Source: Epiperipatus broadwayi
Taxonomy: Eukaryota; Onychophora; Udeonychophora; Euonychophora; Peripatidae
Reading direction: 5' to 3'
DNA length: 64,000 nucleotides
Assembly: GCA_028023455.1 (NCBI GenBank)
Contig: JAQFVV010012423.1
Location: forward strand, 5,686,269 to 5,750,268
Shown: piece after piece, positions 1-12,171 of the stretch
How the letters are laid out: each line of letters begins with the position of its first letter
Position numbering within the stretch: the first letter of the stretch is position 1
Position numbers and translations under genes: made by a program
Notes under the pieces: generated by a model
Database searches by the model: none
Told to the model about the DNA's origin: nothing
The model's input: the letters and a program-made list of their open reading frames with translations, nothing else

Positions 1-1050
1 ATTTAACAATATACCTAAGTTGAATTTTTTATTGTAAATATCATATTATTGTTAAATATATATAAATATATTACTATGAAACTGCCCACGATCTAGGCTC
101 TGACATTCTATTGCATATATAACTAACATAATTTGTGCTTTATTGCTTGAGAGTTCATAAAATATTCAAACATCGGAAATGCCAATCCTAAAATCAATTC
201 TCAGACCCCATATTCCAGAGTTTGATATTTTATCACAGTGTTAAATCACATAGGGATATGTTTTAATTCTACTGAAAAAAAAAATCCGAAGATAGTAAAA
301 ACTGTCTTGACTGTAATGTCTACTTTTATTAATTGCTTCGTACTAATATAGTAAAAACTGTCTTAACTGTAATGTCTAATTTTATTAATTGCTTCATACT
401 AATTATTGTTATTAATAACAATACCCAGAAATATATTTGCAATACAGCATTATTAACAAATATATCCATTTTGAAAAAAGCAAGTGGGAGGACAATTTTT
501 AATAATTTATCAACAAAGATAACATAAACAAAAAAAAAAAAAAAGTCTAACAAAATGTAATTTTCAATAGTAATTGAGAAAATTTTTGATCATGTTATCC
601 CGAAATAAATATTTCTAAAATATAATTTAACTAATGGTATTTAAGCACTTGGTTTATCAACTTTTTCTCCTATTATATATTTCAACCTATATTCATATGT
701 ATTTTGCCACAAATTTTGGACATACTTTTTGGTATTACTTTCAATCATTACTTTATTTTTAAAATCATTTGAGAATATCTCATAATTACAAATTAAAACA
801 AATTTATGAATTAAATTTATTTTTCTAAAAAATAAGGGTGTAGTTGTGTTAAGTATAATATTATAAATGCTACATGAATTCCAAGTAATTTTTATTTATA
901 TTTTACCTTTTTTAATACCAATCACTCCAAAAATACTAATTAGTCCTTTAATAAAATACTTTCTTAAACTTATTTCTATTAACTATAACTATGTCTTTTG
1001 GCTAAAGAAACCTGTTAAACAATAATATAGTTAATAAAATTGATTTACAA
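1..1050. other. AT-rich intergenic DNA
   Basis: No gene is visible. The stretch contains homopolymer A runs and one short tandem duplication at 292-405, listed separately. The small open frames here have no recognisable motif and look like chance. Confidence 0.6.
292..405. repeat. 56-bp tandem duplication, two copies
   Basis: Two adjacent copies of a unit beginning ATAGTAAAAACTGTCTT start at 292 and 348. They differ at only a few positions, for example TTGACTG versus TTAACTG. This is a local duplication with no known function. Confidence 0.8.
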
Positions 1051-1198
1051 GCTTATCTTGAAATAAATTTTTACAAATTCTTAAATATAATTTAGAAAAC
1101 TAATATCACCTAAAAATCAAAGATGCTTATCTTGAAATAAATTTTAAAAATTCTTAAATATAATTTAGAAAACTAATATCATCTAAAAGTTAAAAATG
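1051..1198. repeat. 74-bp tandem duplication, two copies
   Basis: The unit starting GCTTATCTTGAAATAAATTT begins at 1051 and again at 1125. The two copies are nearly identical through a shared segment ending in AACTAATATCA. Confidence 0.8.
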
Positions 1199-2340
1199 AC
1201 ATACACAATTATCATTTTTCTTGAGGACAACTTTTTTTTTTTTTACTTCCAGACCAAAATAAAAAAACTATTTAAAGAATCATCATCATAATATTCAAAA
1301 AATAAAAATAGTTAGCTACTACAGATAATAACATCCCCCCCCCCCTACTTACTACATATATCTAACATAGATTTATTTCTCTTTGATTTATTAGTAAATT
1401 TTTAATTAGATATATGTCAGAGTTATAAATTTGATTATTAAAAGAGATAAAAGTTTTATACAATTCTTTTAGTTTTTAAAATATTAATATTGTTAATATA
1501 TGAAAAAAAAGTCAAAATAGTAACCCAAACAATGGAGACACATGAAGACAATGAAATTTGTATACATTAAAATTAAAGACTAATACAAAACTTGAGATGT
1601 TATTTACAATAAATATGAATTTTGAATTTCAAGAAATGTATTTTATTGATACAAGTGAATTTTAACTATTAAGTGGAAAAGTATTTAAGTTACTCACTCA
1701 TTAAAATTTTATAATAAAATTGATAATTAAAGTATTAATTTTGTTTGTTGAAGAATCTCTTACCTATATATTGAAGTGGAAAAATCTGTAGTACATACTT
1801 TGCTTCATTGTCTGGTGATATTAGAAACCTTAAAAATAGGGTTTAAATCCGTTTTGTATATTTATTTTGTCATCAGGGAATGTAGGCGCACACATATACA
1901 CGTATGATTTCCACCCTGTTTTATTAAAACGGTTATATTTAACCATTTCTATTATTATTAAATTTAATTAGATTTTATTTCTGAAATCTTAAATTCCCTT
2001 CATTACAGATAATTATGTATGTGCATATATATATTACAGATATGGAAACTAATATTATTTATGTAATAAATAATGTCTAAAAAATTTATATATTATTTGT
2101 TTTATAATCAATGTAAAGCTAAGGCAATACCAGAGAAAGTTCTGAAAAGTAATTATTGTAATTTAAAATGTTATAAGACAAAAGAACGTACATTAATTGA
2201 TGTAAAAATGTCATTCTTATTTAATTATTTCAAAAATTTGCAAATTAATGGAAATTATATCTTTTAAATCTATTTCAATTCAAAAATAAATTTGAGCAAT
2301 ACTTTCTAGAACTTATCTGTTTTACATCTTTCGACTATAA
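1199..2340. other. AT-rich intergenic DNA
   Basis: No supported gene. It includes poly-T and poly-C runs (C run near 1325-1336). The 64-codon open frame at 2073-2267 is low-complexity and unrecognised. Confidence 0.5.
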
Positions 2341-4710
2341 AAAATGAACAATAGCAGCTAAAATCAAGCTAGGTAATGCATATCCGGTCGCCTCAAGTAA
2401 AGAACTTTCTGGAAGGTTTGGCGTCATGTAAATAATGCCAAATTTCGAGCATAAAGGAGAAGAACAGAAGTTCTAGTCACATTGCTAAATGAATACACAT
2501 CACTTGATTTTTGAAAAATGACTGCTGAGTAGAGGGAAGTTCACCTCCCCCAATCTTTTAGATCATCCTCATGCTGCCTCTCTGCCATGCCATCACCGCT
2601 TGAAAACTGCCTTATCTGAACTATGAAAGGACATTTGAAAGATGCTTACCATTATTTTATTCGCACTTAGTATTGCTGACCATGCTTTCCATATTTAGAT
2701 TTCATGTGTCAATCCAAATGGCCATCGAATCAGCAGAAGGTAATCCATTTATGCCGCTAAATGAACTCTTTATATTACTCATTCTATTTTAATCTTTATT
2801 TATAATCATAATGCAACATCTATCTATTTAATAGCTTAATATAATTTCAGTTATCATAATTGTATTGATCTAAATGATTCTCTCTCTTTAAAATTTATAA
2901 ATCTCTTTCTGTAAAACATTAGCACAAAATTAAGAATCTTTAACCTATCATTACCTCATAAATTTCACACTATAATTATATCTGTTATTTTCACGCGGCA
3001 AACTTATTTTAGTCTTATTTTAAACTATGTACTTTATATTGAGTTAATTTTAATATGCTAATGACTCAATCTAGAGAACCTATATCATTTTAGCTACCAT
3101 CCCGATATTATGGGATGCTTAAATACTTAAACGTAAAATTTCTTACTAAACGAAAGATTTGCTCGATTGAATATTTAAATATTATATGTGTTTAATGGCG
3201 GACTATTAAACGATCATATTGGATATTATAAAATGTATTTCCTCTTGGTTTAAAACATATTTCCTCTCTGTTTAACGCTATTGATTTTAAATATATTTTA
3301 TGTTTTTTAAATAACTTTTGATGACCATTTCATTTTAATAATTAATCATTTGCTTATCATGCCATCGGGCATTATACTTTGTTTTGTGATCTATTTATGC
3401 ATTTGAATATACTTGGGCTTGTTAAATAGAGGAAATAATATTCTCCACTCTTTTGTTTTGACATTCTAATTAGCCAAGGACATACCTTTCTAATGGTTAA
3501 TATTTCGTCAGGGTGTTATGCATGAGATTATTAATTTATTTAGCGATTTTAGTTAATATATCAGAGTCATTAAAGATCTGAGCCATATTTCGCGTTGCTT
3601 ACTCATGATACCATTAAAAAATCTTGTATCTTGCTTAGTCATGCTTATTCTCCAGAGTTCCTGGATTTATATTCACCATATAACTTGTTCCAGAATGAGG
3701 TTTGGTAGCACCGATCCCAGGACAATGTTAGGTTGTTGAGGCTCTGCATGGCATATGGCATCCTTACCAATCATCCCTCCAAACCCTGCCCTATCATTGG
3801 AACAGGCGAATTCTTATACTTATAACTAAATGATGAAGCTTCTCAGTCCAAAGACGGACTTGAATTCCTTTCTAATGCTATCATTGTAGTCAGCACTGAA
3901 ACTTCTCTTTATTATTTGTACGCACCGTGTTATCTCTATAAGTTGTCACACAGTGATTTTTATAAACCATTCTTTTGATTAGTATTAATATTTTAGAAAT
4001 ATCATAGTAAAGCTTATTTAAGCTACCCACCCTCTCATTTGAACAAGTTTAAATTCGCTTATGTAGAATAGAGTTGTTAAACTAAACTGAAGTCATCTAT
4101 GCAAATAAATGCTGATTCATGTCAGATGATTAATATAATTTTTACATTGTTAATTAAATAAATTCTCTTATGTGTTAAGATACTTAAATATTGTATCATA
4201 ATTGGGTTGTAAGCCTTCATTTGAAGGTTATCTTATAAATAATGTCTCTTCTACGTACCCAGAAATTAATGATCATCATTCTCTGTTTAATCTGTCATAG
4301 CGTTAACAGTCTTTTAATCTTTAAAATTTCATTTATAATTTCCATTAGCATATTAAGCCGCAATTCCATAACATACATTAACTATCACTTATATATGTAA
4401 ATTATCACTTGCATATTCTCTCATGCCAGTCAATCAATATCTGTAATGTATTAAAAATCATGTCATCTGTTTATACCAAATTAGTAATCGCTGAAATCTG
4501 TCTTATGTTAATTTATTATCCTATGTAAATAAACTTCTTATTTATGTTCATTAAATTGTTATATGTCAATAATTATTTATGTGTTTATATCTTTTCATAG
4601 AATCTCATTCATTCATTATTTTAATAATAGTATTTAGAAGTCATAACCGATTACTATAAATGATATCTTGGTGTTATGCTCTGTCCTTGCTCATCATAGA
4701 TGGATGCTAT

Positions 4711-4770
4711 ATTATGATTCCTGCATCTGTCTAAGTTGGATTTATGATTCCTGCGTCTGTCTAAGTTGGA
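4711..4770. repeat. 30-bp perfect-like tandem duplication
   Basis: Two adjacent 30-bp copies of a unit containing TTATGATTCCTGC and TGTCTAAGTTGGA. They differ at two positions, including CATCTG versus CGTCTG. Confidence 0.85.
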
Positions 4771-4916
4771 TTTGATAGTCTTTGTTTGAAATAATTTCTC
4801 TGTAGATCTCATGTTTCTCTGCTGTGTCTACAGGACTGGAATAAATAAAATTCATCTGTTATCATCAGAAATGTTATTCATAATGTTATAATTTTAGAGA
4901 AGGGTAAACAAGGCAG

Positions 4917-4964
4917 AATCCATGAATGCTCCTGACCTGTGTAACTCAGGCATGAATGGATTCA
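4917..4964. repeat. Short imperfect hairpin
   Basis: AATCCAT at the left is matched by ATGGATT at the right. Inner pairing runs through TGAATGCTCCTGA versus TCAGGCATGAAT. The stem-loop is about 48 nt and no function is assigned. Confidence 0.5.
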
Positions 4965-4980
4965 GGGAACTTTTGCTTAG

Positions 4981-6394
4981 ATTCTAAATTTTGTTAGATG
5001 AACATACAATTCTCACTGGCACAATATATATATATTAATGTTAAGAGCTCTGACATGCATTACTTAAGAAAAGTATAGAGAGTGAAAATTTGTTTTGATT
5101 GATTCTTTTAAGATTTCAAAAAAGATGCTAAAAAAATCCCCTTTTGGAGTTGTGAATAAGAACATTTAAATGTTCTTTATTAGTTTATTATACATTATAT
5201 AATAGCCAAATTTATAATTGCTAACTTTGATTTTTATAAATTCCACAGACTTTTTCAAGAGAACCCACTCATTCATCCTCTTTTTCATATGTTCCAAGTT
5301 CCAACTTACTCAACAATAAATAAGAATAAGTCTGAATCTTATTTCACTTGACTTATTTCAGACATATAAAAAATAAAACACAAATTACTATTAAATTTTA
5401 TTTTCTTTTTAGATAACAAGCACAGACACAAAAATAGATATATATAGTAAGTTATGGCAGAGATGTACAACAAATTTTAAATATTATGCTGACTCAGTAA
5501 TTGTAAATGTTGTAACTATAATTATAAAATTATCACATTTTACACATGGTAAATAAGATAAAAAGATAAATCTTTTTTTAAAAGGGTCCATTGCAGGGCA
5601 AAAATTTCTCCAATTGTTTCTTATAAAGAAACAGTAAAAGAAAAGGCATTAATCATAACGCTTGACAATTTCTGGGCAGTATGAGGAGACATGTTTACAT
5701 CATTTTAAACCTCTATAAAAACTATATATTCATTTATCAACCATTAATGAATGATTAAGGAGGTTGGTGTAAAATTACTGACTGAAATGAAAATTAGAAA
5801 TTTTAAAAAATTTCAGATTTGCCACATGGATTGAATCACAGGTCATAGGGCATAACTAGAAACACTATCATTGTAGAAACTTTTTAAATGCCATTTGCAT
5901 GCAGGTTCTATTTATTGGATAAATCACCATATATATATCAAACTATAGATAATAAGCTATATGATAAATATATATATTTTTCTATAAAAAAAATTAACTA
6001 TAAAACAAGAAAAAAATGTAACATATATGTTTGAAACATCAAAGTTTTTAGAAAATTAACCTGAAATTAATATATTTTTTTTTGTAAATAGACAATGATT
6101 GAAAAATAAATAACATTTAAAACAATTTATTTAAAAAAACAAGCCTTTAGCAAAAAATTTGATTAGCAATGAGAGCAAATATCATAATAAATTGCAAAAA
6201 ACAAGAAGAACTGAAATCAAAAAGTCATTGACCTCAATAAATTCATAATTTAACTTTGTTGAAAAAGTGCACAAAGGCAAAAACTTCCATTTAATGAAAC
6301 TATAATAGTGATGACTATTATCTATTTTCATCTGCGTCAATGGTGATGCTATAACATTAGAATTCATGACAATGTTTGCCCATATGTGAATTGT
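4981..6394. other. AT-rich intergenic DNA
   Basis: No gene, terminal repeats or RNA gene recognised. The sequence is mostly A/T with short TA repeats. Confidence 0.5.
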
Positions 6395-6610
6395 CATTGT
6401 TAAAAACAGGCAAAACTCTCCATACGGTAGTGCCACTCAGTGCAAGCCAGAATAATCAGTAGATGCCAGAAGGCTTGTGCATAAAATCCCTACCTAGTGC
6501 CTACTTATCCAACATCCCCAGACTAGTTTCTAGCTTGTGGCTTTCGTCACTGAGGGGCATTGGATCTGAGAGCACTGCACTTAGATCGTGATGTTTAGTG
6601 GTTTGTCATT
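6395..6610 (-). repeat. Family C dispersed repeat with decayed hammerhead
   Basis: Read on the minus strand this matches the repeats at 42.64 kb and 59.0 kb over about 200 bp. The match includes a hammerhead-like segment at about 6505-6570. The core heptamer at 6544-6550 reads GUGACGA, so the invariant C3 is G. GAAA and a GUC triplet are kept, as are stem I strands UGGGGA and a CCUC-containing partner. The C3 change should make this copy inactive. The repeat continues past the hammerhead into the segment beginning TTTTATGCACAAGCC that all copies share. Confidence 0.75.
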
Positions 6611-7523
6611 GTTAAATGCTTTTAAATACTTTTGAAATTTTGAAAAAAAAAATGTAAGACACTTCTCATGAACTTTCCAATCATATCTTGCTCATACATG
6701 TTGAAAAATTTCTCAACAAGACAAGAATCAAGATTTTTTGCTCATAACACTTTTCAAAGAATTTGATACTTTTTTGAATATTAAAAATATGTGTTTTTTT
6801 AATGATTGTGGATTGGTTTGATTTATGAATAGATTATCAAGTTTGTTTTTAAAATATAAGTGCTCTGGATTTATTACCATGGATTAATTTAAATTTGTTT
6901 TGAAAATAAATTATTTTATTTTTGTAAAACTTTTCATGTATAACATTAACAATGAAGATTGGTATACTTTACATTTTTTGCTTATTGAAAATATTTGTTG
7001 ATGTTTTTTTAAAAAAAAAAAAATCTTCAAGTCCAAAAATAACTAAGTAAAAATGAATCTTTATTGAAGAACTGCAAACTAAGTTTATATGTTTTAGATC
7101 AATAATCAAATTCTAAATTGGAGACATTTTGCACAGCTTGTGATATTAGTTTCATTGCAAATAAAGACAAATATGATCTGGAATAACATTTATCATCAAA
7201 ATAAAAAAAATATTTTCTTCATAAAGGGGTTAGTTCCAAATATGTTTATGATATTTTTTATAAAGAAATTTTCATCTCTGGATCATAAAATGTCAACTAT
7301 TAAAAGAACAACTTTTCATGCTTTAAAACATCATTACAGTTGAATCTCTGCCACTTGCACAAACAAATTGTTAGTGTTTGATGGTATGAAAGAAGCTATA
7401 TCAGGTTTCATATAGAAAAACAAAAATTATGTATCATAAATAATGTCATCATTTTTTATTGAGCAGAAAATACATTGCAAACCTTATTTCAAATATTGCT
7501 TATATCAATTTCAACTGATAGAA
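6611..7523. other. AT-rich intergenic DNA
   Basis: No gene recognised. The 67-codon open frame at 7140-7343 shows no family motif and sits in an A/T-rich context. Confidence 0.5.
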
Positions 7524-7527
7524 ATAT

Positions 7528-9386
7528 TGTAGCCACCTGCGACCGTGGCAACCACCACTACCTTCGCTACTCCTTGCTTGACGATTCCTCCTTTTTTTTT
7601 TTTTGTTGGCACCCGCTGTGTTCTTCCGTCCGGGGATTACATGATGTTCTGTGACGATAATTTCTAACACCTATACACGTACGCTTTATTTATTTTATAC
7701 ATAGATTCGAATCGAATCCCAGTAATAGGCGCCAGGAGAACTTTTAGAAGAGTCCGCCACGTATGTGCATAAGCCCACTCAATTATATCACAAAACATGC
7801 CCGTGCCTCGCTCCAGTCGGAAACATGAAACGAACACAGCCACAATTACCCTTCACACTACCTCCGTTATTATAATCATAGAAAGGCCCGCCCTACATCC
7901 CACAGAACAAATTAATCCAACTTAACTTTAGTCAAAAACAACATCACGACATAAGCATAAAATCAATAAAATCCCACCCCCAAAATATCAACTACATTCA
8001 TTTTCATACAAACAAATTTACGCTAAAGCATTCATTCCGATATATATAAATTTATGTTGAAATTCCAAGCAATTAAATAACAAAAAAAAATTAGCTACAT
8101 AAATATTTATTTAATCTGTTTAATAATGATTAACGCAGGTATGTGATCGGCAAGCCGAGACAATTAACGGTAAACTTCAAATTACTTTGCACATATTATT
8201 TCAGACTGTTGATCAGTCGGCAAATTTATTAGGTAAAAAAAAAATCTCGAACTGTTCATAAATGATTAATATTAATTATACTGTTTTAGATTAATGTCTT
8301 TCTAATAGTTCAGGATATAAAAGTTATTTCTTTAAGTGCACAATTGAATATAACAAATTTTACGATAGCTACCTGTGAAATGTAGAACGACTGTAATGGG
8401 ATCCTGAGCGAAGATTATTCTTTAATGATGTATTCCGGCGATTTGCGCGGTCTCCAAGCGAGCGTGGTCCTAATATGAGGTTCTCCGGTGGTATGAGCAT
8501 CTTGATGGCAATCAGCTGGACTGGACGCGGAGGTCCGGCGGTCAAGCCGCGAATTCTATATTCAGCAACGCATGGCAGTTAGATTCATAACGTCTAATAA
8601 AAATCAAGTCTCTTAAAAATCTCTCAAAAGAAGAGCACAAACTGTTCTTCTCTTAATTAAAGTTCGGCCTTTTTGATCTTTGCCTTCACGCCCTCACACC
8701 TTGAATTTTTCTCCTCCAATCAATCCCATGCACCTGTGAGTCCCTTTATTTGATAAGTCCATCGCGTGTCAGCTCAACTCCGAGATTTCTGGGATTGTTG
8801 ACATTAGTTTGGAATTTAACCGTTTTTCTTAGGTATTGTTTCTCTGGGGACAGAAATCTGAGTCGTACAATAGCGGTGTACACTTTCTCACACCTCTGTT
8901 TCTAATTTTGGCTTGTTTTATCTCGGCGTACCAGCACATATCCTGCCTATTGTTTCAATTTCTAATTTTACATTTACTAATTACGTTTGTACAAATTAAT
9001 CTGAGATTGCTTGGAATTTCAGAACATATTGCTAATTAATTTAAATTATTTTATAAAAGTTAAACTTGCATTCAATCATTCTTCTTTAATTGATCAAAAA
9101 TAAACAACAAAAAAAACTACAACGACGGATTATAGATTTATTCTTAGCACACACACACAAAATAATAAAATAACAACAATTTTTTACTCTTTTTTATTCA
9201 ATAAATCTGACAGGTACTCTTATATAGCTGCGATCGGCTTTTAGAAACGGCTGTTCTTCGCTTATTATTAAAGCAAGACCGCTTTTATAAAAGTTTTGTC
9301 CCTGTCAGTTATTTCGTCAATTGATTATAGTTGAATATACCCCCATACGCCTGGGTTTGAATACCATGTAACGCTATTCCGTTACA
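7528..9386 (-). repeat. LTR (3' LTR in element orientation)
   Basis: This 1859-bp repeat matches 12172-14023 almost base for base, with roughly a dozen scattered substitutions by eye, a few short indels and one scrambled patch near 8645-8668. On the minus strand it opens TGTAACGGAATAGCGTTACA, itself an inverted repeat, and ends in GGTGGCTACA. Small open frames inside it, such as 8836-9039, recur in the other LTR only because the whole LTR does, and are not genes. Confidence 0.92.
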
Positions 9387-9399
9387 TATCTCCCCGCCC
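9387..9399 (-). promoter_or_regulatory. Candidate polypurine tract
   Basis: On the minus strand GGGCGGGGAGATA lies directly upstream of the TGTAAC start of the downstream LTR. A purine tract here would prime plus-strand DNA synthesis during reverse transcription. One C interrupts it. Its position exactly abutting the LTR supports the call. Confidence 0.7.
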
Positions 9400-9900
9400 G
9401 GTGTAGAGTAAAATCCGATGTTGCGGGTTTTAGCTCTGAGGAGCGAAGTTATTCGGCCCTCTTCAGTGCCCTGGCATTGAATGTTCCCTTCCCTTAATCA
9501 TTTTTTTTTTTCTTTTTGTGCAGCGTCCAACGAATCGCCCCCACGTCCTCCTTTCCTTTGTGCGATACGGGTCCCATTATGGCGGCTTTCCCGTCCGTTC
9601 GTCTGCGGCTCCGCCTTCCCTTAAAATTTGGATCCGGTGCTCTGCAGTCAGACTTCCCTTTACAACGACTATTAACGGAGAAAAGACAATAAAACTATTT
9701 GGTAATCTAGGGTCTGTCACGATTGACGACAATGGCCAATTGGTTCCGTGCATCCCTGACAGGAGGTATGGGGATGGACCTTTCCGAAGTCCCGATACAG
9801 AACATGATCGATCTCGATCTACGATTTTGGAAAGTCTGGACCGCCCAGCAATAACAACGTTTGGGAAGTGAGCTAGCACGAACTCTAACGAAATGTTTTA
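9400..9900 (-). other. Unassigned 3' part of the retrotransposon interior
   Basis: This is GC-richer than the rest of the window. It has overlapping open frames on both strands (100 codons minus, 117 codons plus). I see no protease D-T/S-G, reverse transcriptase or integrase motif. It may be a scrambled protease remnant or 3' untranslated sequence. Confidence 0.4.
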
Positions 9901-9904
9901 CATG

Positions 9905-9960
9905 ATTCTCCGCACTTAGGTTGGGCCCGTCATGTGCCAGCCGTCTCCCGGACTTACAAG
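9905..9960 (-). pseudogene. Decayed Gag zinc knuckle (nucleocapsid)
   Basis: Minus-strand reading in shifting frames gives a PCKS segment, then a GR and WHMTGP segment, then KCGESCK. This is the order expected of a C-X2-C-X4-H-X4-C retroviral-type zinc knuckle, with a cysteine lost and frames broken. It lies downstream of the capsid block, where nucleocapsid belongs. The zinc knuckle normally packages element RNA. The call is by eye on about 50 bases, so confidence is moderate. Confidence 0.5.
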
Positions 9961-10139
9961 GTACTCTCAGGTCGACCCACCAACACGTTGGCTCTATAGG
10001 CTATAGGCTGCTTTGCGAGCGTTTGATCTGTTTGTTTTTCTATGTTATACCCCAGGCTGGGGTTGGTCATCCCCCCTTTTCCCTCCGTTTTTTTTTTTTC
10101 CTTTCCAATATCATATTCCGATTCTTGTCATAGGTCATA

Positions 10140-11384
10140 CCCGGTTCGTGGCATCTATTTCCCATTCGAATTCCCTTTAACATTTGTCCTTCTGATATCC
10201 CTAGTCGTAAACTAATTTTCCCTCCGTCCTATGGGTTAGTATCGGTCCGGTGGTACTCGTTTTCTGGGTTGTTCATTCTTGTACCCCTCCATCGTCCCTC
10301 CTGTTCCCTCTTCTAGTTCAAATTTTGCGACCATTTCCCCCATTTCATGGATCCCTTTGCAATCGCTTCCCAGCATCATGTGTCTGAGGGTGGTCGGCAT
10401 ATTGTCTTATTATGGAGATGATCTGCATCTCTGTCATAGGGTACGCAGGCAATTGTTGAAGGCTCGCCACCTGCCTATAATAAAATTGAGTGGCCGTCTC
10501 ATTAGGCCTTCCCCCATATTTCTCCCGGGTGATTCGAAAATACGTCCCTCCTGGCGTGCCGTGTTCCAGAAACACCGTAAGACTTCTTCCTTGTACTCCT
10601 CATATGACCGGGGTTTAAACTCCAGCGTCCTCCACCAGTCTCTCGCTGGGCCCTGTAGGTAGCCGCTGGCAATATTTACTCGGTCAGGTTCTCTCTCCGT
10701 AGGTTCTCGAAACAGATTCCTGACGCTTTCGAGGTGGTCCATCGGGTTTTCGTTCATCCCGGCCCGGAATATCTCTATCTTCATCTGTCTCTCCGCCCAT
10801 ACATGACTTGTGTCCCGTGGCGACATCTGCCTTTCCCATCTCTTCTCCATCTCTTCCATCCTTCTACTCATATTCCCATGCCCCAGGTCTGCTTCAATCC
10901 TTTGGATCCTCTGTCCCCACTCTCCCATTGTCTCACGGACTTCGTCCTGGTGTTGTCTAATTTCATGACACACCTCCTCCGTCTGCCTGATGGCTTCCTT
11001 CATCACATCTTGACGTCTCTCGCCCTTTCCTATGTCATCCGTTAGGACCTCAACCTTCTTTAGCTCACTCAGGTCTGCCTTCGTCCTATCCGTCTCCATC
11101 GCATTCTGATTTATCTCTTCCTTAACTTGGGTTAAACTACTCTCTTCCCCTTTGTTCTCTTCTGGCTTCCTTTCCTTTCCCCCGAGTAGTTGCCTTATCT
11201 CCTCTTTAAACTCTTCCCTCTCTCTTCTCCGCTCTTCTCTATCTTCCCTCATTTCGGCCATCATTTGCGTCATCATTCTTATTAAGATTTTAATATCCCC
11301 TTCCTTCTGCGTGTCCTGTTTTTTAAATTGGATGGGACTCTCTCCCGTCTGTTCCCACATGCTTTCATTTGTATTGTCTTCCAT
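10140..11384 (-). pseudogene. Frameshifted gag (matrix/capsid-like)
   Basis: An open frame runs from the ATG at 11384 to a stop at 10434 (316 codons). Residues about 30-180 are charged and coiled-coil-like, with repeated RRE/EEI patterns. From about residue 205 a retrotransposon capsid block follows: NPMDHLESVRNLF, then a YLQGPARDWW motif and YEEYKEEVLRCFWN. After this, near 10545-10575, the family-like continuation (REKYGG, then YRQVA and PMTE-II) jumps to a second frame that stays open to about 10345. Near 10375 it jumps again to a third frame, which ends about 10240. At least two frameshifts therefore break the capsid region. The protein would form the particle around element RNA. Here it is very unlikely to be functional. 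Confidence 0.8.
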
Positions 11385-12150
11385 TGTTTAATATTTAGTT
11401 TATCTTTGGCTATAATAATCCACGACTCGTCACCTACTACTCCGCGGGTCCCCCTGACTGTCTTATCCTATCCTTCGATGCTCATTGCCCTTCAAAATTC
11501 CCACAGCTCCTATCCTTCCTTCAATTTGGTTCCTCACGCTCAGATTATCCCAGGTCCCACTGTTCCCTTCATTTATATACGGTAGCCCTCGGTTATATGT
11601 ACGGTTATACTTTACTTAACTTTTATATATATATATTTTTTTTTTTTTGTGGTCATCTACATATCCGTGTTGTTTATACGCAACGTCCCTTTTATTTTTT
11701 AAGTAACACGAAAACTAACAAGATCCCAGATACAGTTCGTTCCCTTTTCAAGAATACACTAATATTAAAATTATTTTCCTTTCCTTTTTTTTTTTTCGAT
11801 TAAAATTATTTGCAGTTGTCTTATTAGTATAGAAATTAATTTACGTTGCTTCCTTTGATACACGATATTTCCTCCACGGAATCCCGCTATTCCACAGCTT
11901 TCTACAAATATCAGTTATATCCGGCCGCTTGATTATTTTGTTAATACTACAAGAACTAAATCCCCTTCCCACTCTCTCAAGCAATATTTAATAGTTTTTT
12001 TTTTTTTTTCACGATCATTCCGAAAATTTTCCCCCTGCTTTAGTAGACAATTTGTTCCGTTATTTCGAGCGCCCTCTTTTTAGATTTGCTTTCGTTGTTA
12101 TTAACGTCAGCTGTACTCACGTCGGTTCTGCCCTTTGAAACGACAGTTTC
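11385..12150 (-). other. Retrotransposon leader between primer site and gag
   Basis: About 770 bp of leader precedes the gag ATG on the minus strand. No open frame in it is convincing. It contains several T/A homopolymers and would be the 5' untranslated and packaging region of the element RNA. Confidence 0.55.
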
Positions 12151-12169
12151 GCCGCACGTTGATGCGCCA
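12151..12169 (-). promoter_or_regulatory. Candidate primer-binding site
   Basis: Two bases inside the LTR the minus strand reads TGGCGCATCAACGTGCGGC. Starting with TGG two bases past the LTR is what a tRNA 3' CCA end would pair with to prime minus-strand synthesis. I cannot name the tRNA, though TGGCGCA starts are common in arthropod Ty3 elements. Confidence 0.7.
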
Positions 12170-12171
12170 AA

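Larger units (their letters stand above)
2341..4980. other. Non-coding block of more even base composition
   Basis: This block is visibly less A/T-homopolymeric than its flanks and is T/C-rich on the plus strand. It has no open frame of note. It could be an old non-coding repeat such as an LTR, or unique DNA. I found no terminal repeats or target duplication to decide. Confidence 0.35.

Noticed and set aside
8836-9039. Identical 67-codon frames at 8836-9039 and 13477-13680
   Set aside because: They match because they lie in the two LTRs, antisense to the element; no family motif.
9518-9871. 117-codon plus-strand frame inside the retrotransposon
   Set aside because: It runs antisense to gag, overlaps a minus frame, and has no recognisable domain.
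10734-11585. Several plus-strand frames opposite gag
   Set aside because: Shadows of the minus-strand gag; Ser/Leu/Pro-rich as expected from antisense of Glu/Arg-rich coding.
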